This document shows, piece by piece, positions 1-8,544 of a stretch of DNA of 10,561 bases (position 1 is its first letter; each line of letters starts with the position of its first letter). A program made the position numbers and the translations under genes. The notes under the pieces are model-generated. The model made no database searches, was not told where the DNA came from, and saw only the letters and a list, made by a program, of their open reading frames with translations. Source of the DNA: Synura sp. LO234KE (lineage: Eukaryota; Sar; Synurophyceae; Synurales; Mallomonadaceae); contig VKHC01000618.1 of assembly GCA_015143735.1 (NCBI GenBank), positions 1 through 10,561 of the forward strand. Reading direction: 5' to 3'.

Positions 1-112
1 ACTCACTCTCTTCTCAGAATAAATTATTCTCAACTTTTTGAACAACGTTATTTAATATTAGAAAAAACGAACACCTCACAACTGTTTTTGTGAAAGAAGT
101 TGACCGCATGCA

Positions 113-2629
113 CTACCTAACAAATCTTCCACGTTTCACTCTCCCATTTTGGGCCGACATGTGACGCGAATTTTTTCTCTTTCGAGCGCCCCCTCCTCGA
201 TAGGAGGGATCCACATCTCCGTCTCGGAACCCACGCCTCCTCCGCTTACTTCCTCGGCCCATCCCACCATGTACCTCGGGTGTACCTCCGGTCGTGCGAC
301 GAACACTGTGATCATCTCGAAAGGCCGCACCAATGACACCATTTCGCGTGAACTGTACTTTACGACCAACAGTAGACAGCACCCGCTCATTGTGGTCGTC
401 ATAATCGTCATCAGATTCCCTGTCCCTCTCCACTGAGACGCGCCCACTCTGGCACCGGAGGGTCTGCAGTACAGACTCCGGGCTTGGAAAGGACCGCAAT
501 CGTCCCCCTAGGATCGGGGCCAGGTCATCTACCTGTGGCAGGGACGCAGCCCGTGTGGCCAGAGTCATACTCATCAACTTCCCCAACAAGAACTCTGCCG
601 CTCGTGCCTTCCGTTGACGGAGTGCCACGGGGTCTGACTGTTCCGCGAAGGACAGGCTGTCCAGGCCAGAGTGTGTCAAAGCCAACAAACAGCGACTGTA
701 CAGTTCTTCTCTATACCGCTTTAGTTCCCTTCCAGATATAAGTAAAGCAAGGTGTGAAGAGTGTCCGCCGCCACCCATCCCAGCAGCACCTCGAGAGGCT
801 GACAGGACCTCGTAGGCCCTTCCAAAACAGCGCCGACAAGTCTCTGTCTGAGTCACAGATGACATGTCCGCCGTTACACCGCGCACTCTTATGACAGTGT
901 CTTGGTTGAAGTTTTTCTCTTGACTGAAATGGTGGAAGAAATCCAAGAGGAGCTCTCCCAGGTCTGGTGTAACGGCCGGGAACTTGTTAGTCATCCGGTG
1001 ATCCATAGTGAGTCCAATCATAAGGTACAGTTTATAGGACCCGATGCCTCCTGTGAAAGGCTGGTCTAATCCGTGCGACCAGAGGAAGGTCTTGAGCACG
1101 GCTACCAGGCGGCGGAAGGAGCAGGGATAGGGGGCCGTGACGAGGGCACGGACATGGGAGGATGTGTCGGAGGAGGCGAGGCCAACGGCGATGTCACAGG
1201 ACACTCCGGTGCGGTGGACCAGGGCGATGATGGGCACTCGAGCAGCAGACCGCAGTTCGACTTGACGAGTAATCCAACCCATGCTCTGTCGTGCATGGTA
1301 GGGCGGGGCATGAAACGGTTACAGGTCACAAAGGGCAGGAGGACGGGGGATCGGGGTGGGGGACTGTGGAAGGGGTATAGGGTGTACCACGAGTGCATAA
1401 GATAAAAAGTAACCAAGAATAGGAAAGAGTGAAGGACCTTGAAGAGAGCGAGTGCGGAGCGCAGCGTGTCGAGTTTCTGTCTGCGATTCGATAGACCGTC
1501 GCGGGAGGGTGTGGCCGTTCGTCCTTCTCGACGTACGGATGTACTGCGGCCCTCTTCATCATACAGTAGGTGTAGGTTCATGTCTGTTTGGACGTTCCCA
1601 TTCGTCCCTTCATCCTCCGTCGCCTCTTCTTCACTACCGTCGGTGTCAGTGTCGGAGTTGAAGTCTACATACTGTTCCTCAGCGTCCGAGTTATCCGTGC
1701 CCGCGGACACCTGCAAGGCCAAGAAACAGTCGGTATAAATTGTCAGACTGATCATGAAATATGTCATAAAAAGGAAAAGTAAGAACCTTTGTCATCATAC
1801 CTGCTGTGAGCTAGAACCCTTCTTAGAATCCTTTTCAGATGTCAGTGATACGGCCCCTTGTACTGGGCGCATGTCGAACGAAGTAGGAAAGGCTAATGCC
1901 ATGCACACATTTTCATAGCGCAGTTTTTCGTCAGAACTCATTTGGTGGTGACTCCAGAACTTTGATATGGTGAGAGACGCGGCACTGTGCCGATTTGTCT
2001 CTGATTGGTTAAGGTCGTTACCAGTTATTCCCTCTGTTGATATGGTGAAATCTAAATCGCTGAGAAATATTGAAAGGTTTTCCGGAAAAGATCCGAAAAT
2101 ATTTGTGCTTGCGTGCGGCCATTTGCAGTGCACCGCATCAGAAATATCCACAATGGTCAATATTCTTGCCGCGTGTTCGATTTCACTCAACTTACATTTG
2201 AACGCAGTCACGAAAAGCACGAAAATGGTGGTAATATAGTGTATTTCTTTTAAATTTATCCTTTCTTACCGACACATAATCTTCAAAAAGGCGTATTTCT
2301 TCATCCAAACTAAACCTATCTATTCCCTCAACGTGCAACCATGGAGCAGCCTCCTCATTAACGGGAAATGGAATATTTTTCCAGGAACTTATATTTGTGA
2401 CAGGAATTGGTACGCTAGTGTAGCCATTTTTTTTTACATTGCGTGGAATCAGGGCGTCGATCCTGCTAAATATCGCTCTTAATGAAGATTGAACTATAGA
2501 TGCTTCATTTGCCGGTTCCGATAAATCCCCTCTGCGCTCAATATTCCTTTTCCTCTTCCGCTTATCAAGTGAATTCAGAATTTTAAACTGCTTTTTAGAT
2601 ATTCGGAAATTTGATTTATTGCTCTTCAT
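113..2629 (-). CDS. TRF4/TENT4-type non-canonical poly(A) polymerase (4 exons)
   Basis: Predicted RNA nucleotidyltransferase that adds short oligo(A) tails; relatives act in the nucleus, where TRF4 is part of the TRAMP complex that feeds RNA to the exosome. Exons read from the right: 2629-2270, 2190-1801, 1710-1438 and 1285-113, all joined in phase 0, giving 731 residues. Visible motifs: a KRKRKR-type basic stretch (residues 23-28), PW at 96-97, FGSF with GS at 153-154, SDLD with catalytic D165 and D167, the VPII strand followed by third aspartate D372 (SCDIAV), VLKTFL and FTGGIGSY (418-425). An Arg/Lys-rich C-terminus ends at TAG 115-113. Spacing across the first intron (YVS to WP, 23 residues) matches my recollection of human PAPD5/7. 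An insertion of about 160 residues follows the DxD motif. The start is supported by an in-frame TGA 33 nt upstream. A pyrimidine-rich CAG at about 2665 leaves open a non-coding first exon. Paralogue identity within TRF4/5/TENT4 is not decided. Confidence 0.9.
1286..1437 (-). other. intron 3 of the poly(A) polymerase gene (152 nt)
   Basis: The donor is AAG|GTCCTT and the acceptor is GACAG|AGC, in phase 0, with a pyrimidine-rich interior. It joins the helix ending ALALFK to the strand leading to VPII. The spacing agrees with family members. The GTCC donor is atypical. Confidence 0.75.
1711..1800 (-). other. intron 2 of the poly(A) polymerase gene (90 nt)
   Basis: The donor is CAG|GTATGA and the acceptor is CCTTGCAG|GTG, both in phase 0. 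The intron falls within the low-complexity insertion, so homology does not fix its edges. Frame and splice signals agree. Confidence 0.75.
2191..2269 (-). other. intron 1 of the poly(A) polymerase gene (79 nt)
   Basis: The donor is TCG|GTAAGA and the acceptor is GTAAG|TTG, both in phase 0. Removing it restores exact spacing between the EEIxxFxxY helix and the WP/FGSF segment of the TRF4 family. That alignment fixes the acceptor despite its poor pyrimidine tract. Confidence 0.8.
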
Positions 2630-2679
2630 CTTGCCAAATATGATTAGGTACGTTGCATTTCAACTGGAAGGAGAGAAGT
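2630..2679. promoter_or_regulatory. short divergent intergenic region between polymerase and plus-strand gene
   Basis: Only 23 to 50 nt separate the minus-strand ATG at 2629 from the plus-strand ATGs at 2653 and 2680. If both starts are right, the two genes share a promoter or their promoters overlap the opposite gene's 5' end. I see no clear TATA box. The segment is AT-rich and sits near the middle of a wider AT-rich valley. Confidence 0.4.
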
Positions 2680-3374
2680 ATGTCCTTAATCCTTTTCACA
2701 ACATTGGCTATATCCAATATATCTTTTGGTCCACCAAAAGTTTACACTCTTCCGATTATTGATAAGGTAGCAAAACAATTTTTCCTATATGAGAGAAGGT
2801 TAATAGCTCAGGTTGTGCGAGACTGTTCAAATAGTATATTCGATGTTTTTGTCGACGCTGTATCAGATTCGGAAAATATATGCGATGACATTCTCACCGG
2901 AAACTATTATAATAATATGCCAACATATGCTCTTAGGTTAAATAAATTAAACTGGACTATTGATTTATATGGTGGCAGCAACAGTGAAACTGAATTTTGT
3001 TTGTTTTACGATCGCTTGCAGAGTTCACTGTTTTTATCTATACAGAATTCAAAAACATTATTGCTTGATGAAATAACAAAGTGTGCGACTTTTGAATTGG
3101 ATAGAAAAACTCTTTCTATTGACTTGGCGGAGCTCGTATCACTACCAAGGCACAATCGGAAGCAAAGAACTCCTTTTATTTGTTCACAACTGGAGCTAAA
3201 ATATCCTTCTTATACAGACCAGCTATCTTCTCTCCCATTCATGATGACCCTTGGTTTTCATACAAGAATAAATATGCTTCAGTATTGGCAAGACCTCTGC
3301 CATATCCACATCCCGACTATTTCGATATGGAGCAATGGGACCGCGAATCAGTTACACAGCTCCAGCATTTCTAA
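2653..3374 (+). CDS. AT-rich 5' coding segment with signal-peptide-like start, possibly the first exons of the glycosyltransferase gene
   Basis: I do not recognise this protein. ATGs at 2653 and 2680 share a frame. The second begins with a hydrophobic run (MSLILFTTLAIS) that looks like a secretion signal. The coding character of this frame (many codons starting with G, balanced Asp/Glu/Lys) holds from about 2755 to 3135. From about 3168 to 3371 a different frame looks coding, with Pro/Tyr/Trp-rich sequence such as HDDPWFSYKNKY, and it ends at TAA 3372-3374. A 32-nt GT-AG segment, 3136-3167, would join the two frames in phase. The first frame also stays open, so one uninterrupted reading from 2653 to 5091 cannot be excluded, though residues 3136-3454 in it are poor in Asp, Glu and Ala. 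It may be the secretory N-terminus of the downstream gene, a separate gene of roughly 220 residues, or a damaged region. Confidence 0.5.
3136..3167 (+). other. candidate 32-nt intron or frameshift point
   Basis: GTATCA to AAAG is the only short GT-AG segment here whose removal joins the two coding-looking frames in phase 0 (AEL to NSF). No other intron inferred in the window is this small; the rest are about 60 nt or longer. A simple one-base indel is an alternative. Confidence 0.3.
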
Positions 3375-3393
3375 TCTTTGCACAGTTTTGGGG

Positions 3394-3454
3394 GTATCTG
3401 GATTATCGGATAATTTGACACACACACCCTCCCCTTTCACAACAACTCTCCTAG
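3394..3454 (+). other. candidate intron before duplicated unit 1 (61 nt)
   Basis: The donor is GGG|GTATCT and the acceptor CTCCTAG|AC follows a long C/T-rich tract. Removing it links the frame of 3168-3371 to the frame of 3455 onward. The difficulty is an in-frame TAA at 3372-3374, 19 nt before the donor. A comparable intron precedes duplicated unit 2. Confidence 0.45.
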
Positions 3455-6400
3455 ACGTCAGCGCACTCGTGTGTGTAGAAGATGTATTCCAATTGCTAAT
3501 GCCGTACCCTGAGCTTGTTTATATACCGAGTTTAGAGCTCGGTCTTTTGTTTTATAGAGACTCAATGGAGGATGGGACCCTTGAGCAGCTCGTAGCGGAG
3601 GACAGACACCTACTGCATACAGTCCTCCGAGCCTTCGCATCCAGCAACAGCCTACGCATGACCGTGTCAGGGTTCGGGCAACAGTGGCGCGCAGACGTGG
3701 TAGTATATGAGGATACTGTACGTGGCGTAAGAGAGTGTGTCTTCGCCCTCGCTCTGAGTCGTGACCGCAAGTCCTGGACACGAGCGCAGTCGGAGCTGAC
3801 CGAGGCCATGACACAGCTCCTATCCCACTCCTCTCCCCACCGCGCTGCCATGGAGCTTCTAGATGCCATAGACGCCTATATCCTTGAACCCTCCGCTGCT
3901 CTGTGCTCCTCCGGACCCCACACTCTTGACACCAGTCACACGGGCTCTGCCTCCGTGTCCCAAGGGTACGTATGCTCAGGTCATCCTCAAGCGATGGCCC
4001 TCCTCGCGAAGGTCCTTCTCGATTGGACTGCATCCATTCGGTCCACCTACAGCAGAAATGTATCTGTGGCCATACAGAATCTAGAAGGATTAGCAGGTCT
4101 CTTTCCGACACCCGACTCTTCTCATGGCGAAAGAGACATATCCCATGTCCCAGCCACCAAGCCATACCTGACTTGTGCCGACGGCATAACATACGTACTG
4201 ATCCTCGTGTATCCTATTGACCTGCCGGAAGCACGTTCGATCATTCAAAACTGGAGGCTTTCTTGCTACATCTGCACTTTTTACTCAAGGTACATCTTAT
4301 TACCCGTACCCACCGAAGTCGATGGTGAACCTCCGTCGCTTCGAATCGCACTACTGGAACTAAAACAGGCGATCGAGCGAATGGCAATGAAGTACGATGT
4401 ATTTGTCCTCCTCCGCGGGATCTCCGCCCTCCGTTCCTTCGCATCCCCGGGCAGTGACACGGGTATCGTGCCCGACTGCGAGTACGGACATATCTGCGAG
4501 CTGCGTCTACCCTCAGTTATCTACGTTGCGACTCTGCCTCCTGAAACGGCTCCGTGCTGCCCAGGTGCATTGACTTGCGGATGCACTGCACTAGTTCCTT
4601 CGGCCGACCGTTGGGACTGGACGTCATTCGCCGGTACGAATCAAGCTCTGCGCGCGTTTCTACGAGAAGTGGAGACTTCGGACCTATATGGTTTTTCAGA
4701 GTGGACGCTTCGCTGTGCGTTGCTTCAGTACGCAGTCTCCCATCAAGATGAAGTATCTGCGGACATTCACCGAACAGCCTTCAACACCAAATCGGGGTCC
4801 CTGCCCTTCATTCCCGCTAGAGATCATACCATGCCTAGCAAGCCATGCCCATCGGTTGCCAACGTGAGTATGCAAACAGTGGACGGAGCGGTGCACTTCC
4901 CCCCACTCCAGGTGCGATTGCCACCCATCGCCTGTTGGCTAACACTCATAACTCCTTCCCCACTCCACTCCACCCCAGCCGTGACATACCTCTCCATCCT
5001 TATCCTTACTAGATCTCATTTCAGCACAGATATTGACCCTCTCCACCCCAGCCTTTACCCTGATATCAAAGTCACTTCACACGATCCGTAAATAGACTTT
5101 GGTGAAGAAAGCAACCTGTTCTCAACGGCCATATTATGTCTTACCTCCGCTCTTTGTACTGCTCCACTGCCTTCCAGGAGCAATACGATCTAATCATACA
5201 GCATTATCGGAATCGAACCTGGGACTGTATCCCCGCCCTTATCTTGCCCCTCACGGAGTCCCTTCGGGGCAGGGACGGGCGGGAAGTCCTTCTCCATACG
5301 CTGGACTCGGTGAGCACATCTGCGTCCAACCTCAATACTCCTTTTATTCTCAATGTATTTCCGGGAGAGGCGGCACTGTATGCTGGCGTGTGGGAAAAGC
5401 ATAAGTCCATTTTGATTTCCTGTATTCATTCATTCATTCATTCATTTATTCGTATTCTTAGGCCCTCTCATCCTCTCCACTCACGTGTCTCCTGCCACAG
5501 ATGTCCACCAACGCGATGAGAGTGTCGGCCAACATGTCCCAGGCTCAGAAGGAAGCACTGGCCGGAGCGCTCGGTCAATACTGTGACACGACCCTGACGG
5601 CGCTTGCCCGTCCCGGTCATGACCAAGGGACCGATGACGCGGACATATTAAGCACTGTTGGGGTTCTTCTGGCGGAGATAGGCCACGATGTGGGTGCGTC
5701 TGGTGTTGCGCCTCTGCTCCTCACGTCCCCTGTGTAGCCTGATAACTTAGCATCCATGTACACCTTGCTCTTGCCACTACTTAGGCTTGGTAGAGAAGGC
5801 ATTAGTTGGCTACAGTTACTCCCTCCGCCCCACCCCCTACCGTGAAGTAGAGCAGCACCGGGCTGCTTGGGACGATCAGCGAAAGGAGTTAAGAAGCGCC
5901 GTAGCGATGGGCAATAGTCGTTTGCATTTCTTAACCACAGCGTCGCAAGAGACGGTCGAGGTGCAGAACTTACGACTGAGCGCCTGGCTTGCCGGTATAT
6001 CCTTGGAGGTTATTCTAGCGCCTTACCAGTACAGCTGTGACAAATCCATTACTTTCGGCCGGTACCTCGAAGAGAACAAACATCGTATCGCGGACGATGA
6101 TGTTGTGGTTTTGATGGACGCCTACGATGTGCTGCTGCTCCCCGCCGCTCGGTCCTTTGCAGCGGTGAGAGTGGATTTTTATCGTGTTGTATGTTTATAC
6201 TTCGCCTACAAACCTCCTCCCCCTAACACTACCAGTAACACCTCCCCGCGAATGTTGTTGTTCGCTCTGTTTCCTCATCGTCTAACATCTTCCTATCACC
6301 TGACCTCATCACTCTCCCCAGGCTCTGGCCGCCTCCCCCACCCCGATCATCTTCTGCTCCGAGAGTGGCATACACCCAGACTACTCCCGTGAGCCTCCCG

Positions 6401-7226
6401 CACTCCCATAACCCATCCCTCCCCTAACCGCACCCATCTCCTCGTCCCTCTTACGCTACTCGTCTCCGTCGGTCGCTATGATGAACCTCGTATCCGCGTC
6501 TATCTCTCACGTCGGTAGCGGTCTGGTTCTTTCCCTACGGAATCCAGGGTTCGCGATTCATCGATGATTTGGGACAGCCGCGGTTCCTCAATGGTGGATG
6601 TATGTTTGGAAGAGCCGGACAGGTCCGTTGACATGTATTCACCCCACCCCCCTCTACACGATGCTCATGCGGAGGGGGTGGTATTCTCACCTCGCTTTGT
6701 TGATCAAATTTGCGAACTGATTGTACTTGTGTGGGGCGTGTGACGACAGGTGCGCGAGCTGCTCTTCGATGTAACAGAAATGGCGCGTTACTCCCGAGAT
6801 GACCAACGCCTATTTACACAACTGTACTTATCTCGACCACATCTTGTCTCGTTGGACTTTGAGAGCAAGCATCTACTGACAGCGTACAAGTTCGCGATCA
6901 CGCCCGGTGGCATGTGGCTTGAGTCCAACTTGACGCTGATGGTGAAACGTCCGTATCTCCATCAGACTGTGGGTCTGGTCCATTGCAATAACCGTTACTC
7001 GAACATCTTCTATGACAGGTGACTGGGACATTTAGATATATATCTCATGCCTGCGGCTGCTTTGACGATCTTATTCTTTGTTCGTCTCCTTCTCTCTCAC
7101 TGTGTCTCTGTCATCCTCTGTTCTAGAATGGTCAGCTGGGTGCGTACCCTCGCCACTTACTTTGAAACCGCCCCGATGGACTTGGCAGTTATTCACAGCT
7201 TCTGGGATGTATACTTGTACGACTAG
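3455..7226 (+). CDS. tandem-duplicated PLOD/LH3-like glycosyltransferase, degenerate unit plus active-looking unit (multi-exon)
   Basis: Predicted secretory-pathway glycosyltransferase related to the GT domain of procollagen-lysine hydroxylase/glycosyltransferases, which moves sugar from a UDP-sugar to hydroxylysine-type acceptors. Proposed exons: 3455-4911 (or 4863), 5178-5387, 5501-5693, 5785-6164, 6322-6388, 6519-6622, 6750-7018 and 7127-7226, ending at TAG. From 5785 all phases agree. Unit 2 shows an LHFLTTAS strand, VVVLMDAYDVL (metal-binding DAYD at 6117-6128), IIFCSESG, a FLNGGCMFGRAG loop, RDDQRLFTQLYL (DDQ at 6798-6806), VSLDF and VGLVHCNN. Unit 1 has matching segments with the key residues lost: YDVFVLLRGISAL at about 4393-4431, SEWTLRCALL replacing DDQ at about 4696, then VSADI. 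Each unit also carries a matching N-terminal module (IPSLELGLL with LLHTV; IPALILPLT with LLHTL). No hydroxylase domain is seen. The true start probably lies upstream. Confidence 0.75.
4912..5177 (+). other. intron between duplicated units (donor at 4912 or 4864)
   Basis: Two donors in the same phase compete: GTGAGT at 4864, the better consensus, and CAG|GTGCGA at 4912. The acceptor CTTCCAG at 5177 follows a long pyrimidine tract. The frame stays open to 5091, but that part is pyrimidine-rich and low in charged residues, so I read it as intronic. Confidence 0.65.
5388..5500 (+). other. intron with a tetranucleotide repeat
   Basis: The acceptor CCTGCCACAG|ATG at 5500 is strong. The donor is uncertain: GGC|GTGTGG at 5388 is the only nearby phase-0 GT that keeps the next exon open. 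An alternative acceptor at 5461 is also in frame. Confidence 0.5.
5424..5450 (+). repeat. (ATTC)n microsatellite
   Basis: Five perfect ATTC units are followed by ATTT and ATTC variants. They lie within the intron at 5388-5500, so length changes should not affect the protein. Confidence 0.9.
5694..5784 (+). other. intron, phase 1 (91 nt)
   Basis: The donor G|GTGCGT and acceptor CTACTTAG|GC rebuild a Gly codon. They join the helical linker (AEIGHDV) to the start of the active glycosyltransferase unit. Frame and splice signals agree. Confidence 0.75.
6165..6321 (+). other. intron after the DAYD motif (157 nt, phase 0)
   Basis: The donor is GCG|GTGAGA and the acceptor is TCTCCCCAG|GCT. It joins SFAA to ALAASPTPIIF, the strand expected after the metal-binding motif in PLOD-like glycosyltransferases. 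Confidence 0.85.
6389..6518 (+). other. intron, phase 1 (130 nt)
   Basis: The donor is C|GTGAGC and the acceptor is GTCGGTAG|CG. The rebuilt codon is Pro, giving HPDYSPVWFFPYGIQG. The other nearby acceptor, at the CCAG just downstream, would run into a stop. Confidence 0.75.
6623..6749 (+). other. intron with an internal GC-rich hairpin (127 nt, phase 0)
   Basis: The donor is CAG|GTCCGT and the acceptor is GACGACAG|GTG. It joins FGRAGQ to VRELLFD in the acceptor-loop region of the GT fold. Inside it, 6644-6654 can pair with 6672-6681 (C-rich arm with G-rich arm, one bulge). Confidence 0.8.
7019..7126 (+). other. last intron of the glycosyltransferase gene (108 nt, phase 2)
   Basis: The donor is GACAG|GTGACT and the acceptor is TGTTCTAG|A after a C/T-rich tract. 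The split codon is Arg. The final exon adds 32 more residues, ending VYLYD before TAG 7224-7226. Confidence 0.85.
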
Positions 7227-8137
7227 TTAGTATCCGCGAATCGCTCGGTTCATGTCTCTGTTTTAATCCCTGCCTTGTAATGTTCGCAACGGCAACAAAT
7301 CAAGCCATGTCTTGATGCCGGAGTCACCTTTTCGATTGTCTATATTAGAAACAAATGACTGCTCTGCTTCAAATAGCTACTTCGGGCGCAAGGGGGGCAC
7401 GGCTCAATTCACCTTGTTTACCATGCCGCATTAATAGCTAATATCAAAAATCTTTACGTCGTGCGCCTTCTTCCTGTTTTGTTTTTAGAAACATCTTTGT
7501 TTACGTATTTCTTTCCACCACCATACGTTTTACCTTCACAAGGGACGGCAAGACCTCAATCCTACATAGCATAATTCTATTTCATTGTTCGCTCGTGTCC
7601 TCAGAGTAGGGAGGCCATCTTATTGTCAGCCAGTGCGTTTTCAATGTTGTCACCATATAGGGCCCTTCGACTGGGTTCTCTATATAATAGAGGTCCTTCT
7701 TGTTCCACCTGGCTGGTACCACCGTCACTCTTCTCTACGCCTCAATGCTGGTTCCAGGCAGAACTACTCTTGACTAACAAATACTCGTGGTCCAGTACCA
7801 CCAAGTAATTCCAGTAAAGCCACTCGATTTGTTTCTACGCAGCCAATCCGGACACCGTAAAAGAATGGACAATTTACATTTCCTCCTCACCACCCCCACT
7901 GACACAGAATTAGAGGAGTCAATTAAAGGGACGCATGATCATCTAGCATAATGATGACTATAAATAGATCAATTAAACAATGCACAACAAGAGTCTACGG
8001 CCCGTGCGTGTTCACAAGTAGGTGCTACAAATAAGCTAATTACAATAACACTACTCATGTCCATGATTTTCGGGAAAACACTACAAAAGTCCTTCCCAAC
8101 TAACACAGCAGCAGCCCTACTGCTACTGCGTGTCCCA
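7227..8137. other. intergenic region without a recognised gene
   Basis: About 910 nt with no reading frame that looks like a protein I recognise and no tRNA-like cloverleaf. Small open frames near 7585-7808 lack coding character. A 15-nt near-palindrome, CTCTATATAATAGAG at 7678-7692, contains a TATA-like core and could be a promoter element or chance. The stretch would include the glycosyltransferase 3' end and the 3' flank of the minus-strand fragment to the right. Confidence 0.6.
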
Positions 8138-8544
8138 TTACGCCAAGGCGTCCTTCAGCACCACCTCCTTCTCATGTCGATCCAGACACATATCTGTATG
8201 GCGCTGAATTGAGTCAGAGTCCGGGCAGAGTACTGGAGACAGTCGCCCGTCAGCAGTGCCTCTTCCTGGACGAAGTCCCCCGGGCCTTTGTAACGGACGT
8301 GGATAATGCGCTCGCCTTGAGCGTTCACAACCCTTCGGGTGACCATATGTTTGGTAGATGCGTATCTCATGATTGTGCGGTGGCGGGTGAGCTTCGCTCG
8401 CATTCTACTCGAAGGGGATGATGTAGAAGTCGCATCCTCGTCTTTCTTTCGCTCCCACTCCTGCGTCTTTCCCCCCATCGGAGCCATCCACACAAAATAG
8501 CTCGAGTTGCCTTTTTCAACGGTGGAGAAATAACCTTCCTTCGT
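8138..8544 (-). pseudogene. cyclic-nucleotide-binding-domain fragment with frame break
   Basis: The minus strand encodes features of a cAMP/cGMP-binding beta-roll. An EGYFSTVEKGNSSYFVW segment matches the early strands (G then YF-hydrophobic). After a low-complexity insertion of about 40 residues comes KGPGDFVQEEALLTG, close to the phosphate-binding cassette of such domains and of plant-type CNG channels (GDFxGEELL), followed by YSARTLTQFSAIQICV. In that frame the protein then ends quickly (TGA 8157-8155). Shifting by one base near 8184-8192 gives LDRHEKEVVLKDALA and TAA at 8140-8138, which is how such domains normally finish. The Arg expected in the cassette is present as SARTL. The 5' frame is closed by TGA at 8547-8545, and I found no channel or kinase exon upstream. 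It could be a decayed gene, an exon whose partners I cannot see, or a sequencing indel. Confidence 0.55.

Noticed and set aside
16-30. Perfect 15-nt palindrome AGAATAAATTATTCT downstream of the polymerase gene
   Set aside because: Short and AT-rich, so chance is likely. It has no U-tract or other context to call it a terminator.
149-1782. Several plus-strand open frames of 60-110 codons
   Set aside because: They lie antisense to exons of the poly(A) polymerase gene, which has clear family motifs. Their sequences are compositionally odd and match nothing I know.
3372-3374. TAA as a reassigned sense codon (Gln)
   Set aside because: No other in-frame TAA or TAG appears in well-supported exons of either gene, and both genes end at TAG. 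One instance is not evidence for a changed code.
3458-4192. A 244-codon minus-strand open frame
   Set aside because: It is a shadow of duplicated unit 1 on the plus strand. It is Arg/Trp/Cys/His-rich, typical of antisense frames in GC-rich coding DNA.
5099-5404. A 101-codon plus frame overlapping exon 5178-5387
   Set aside because: The alternative frame aligns with the N-terminal module of unit 1 and follows a strong acceptor at 5177. This frame does neither.
7585-7808. Two overlapping small plus-strand open frames
   Set aside because: No recognisable motif and no coding bias. They overlap each other in different frames.
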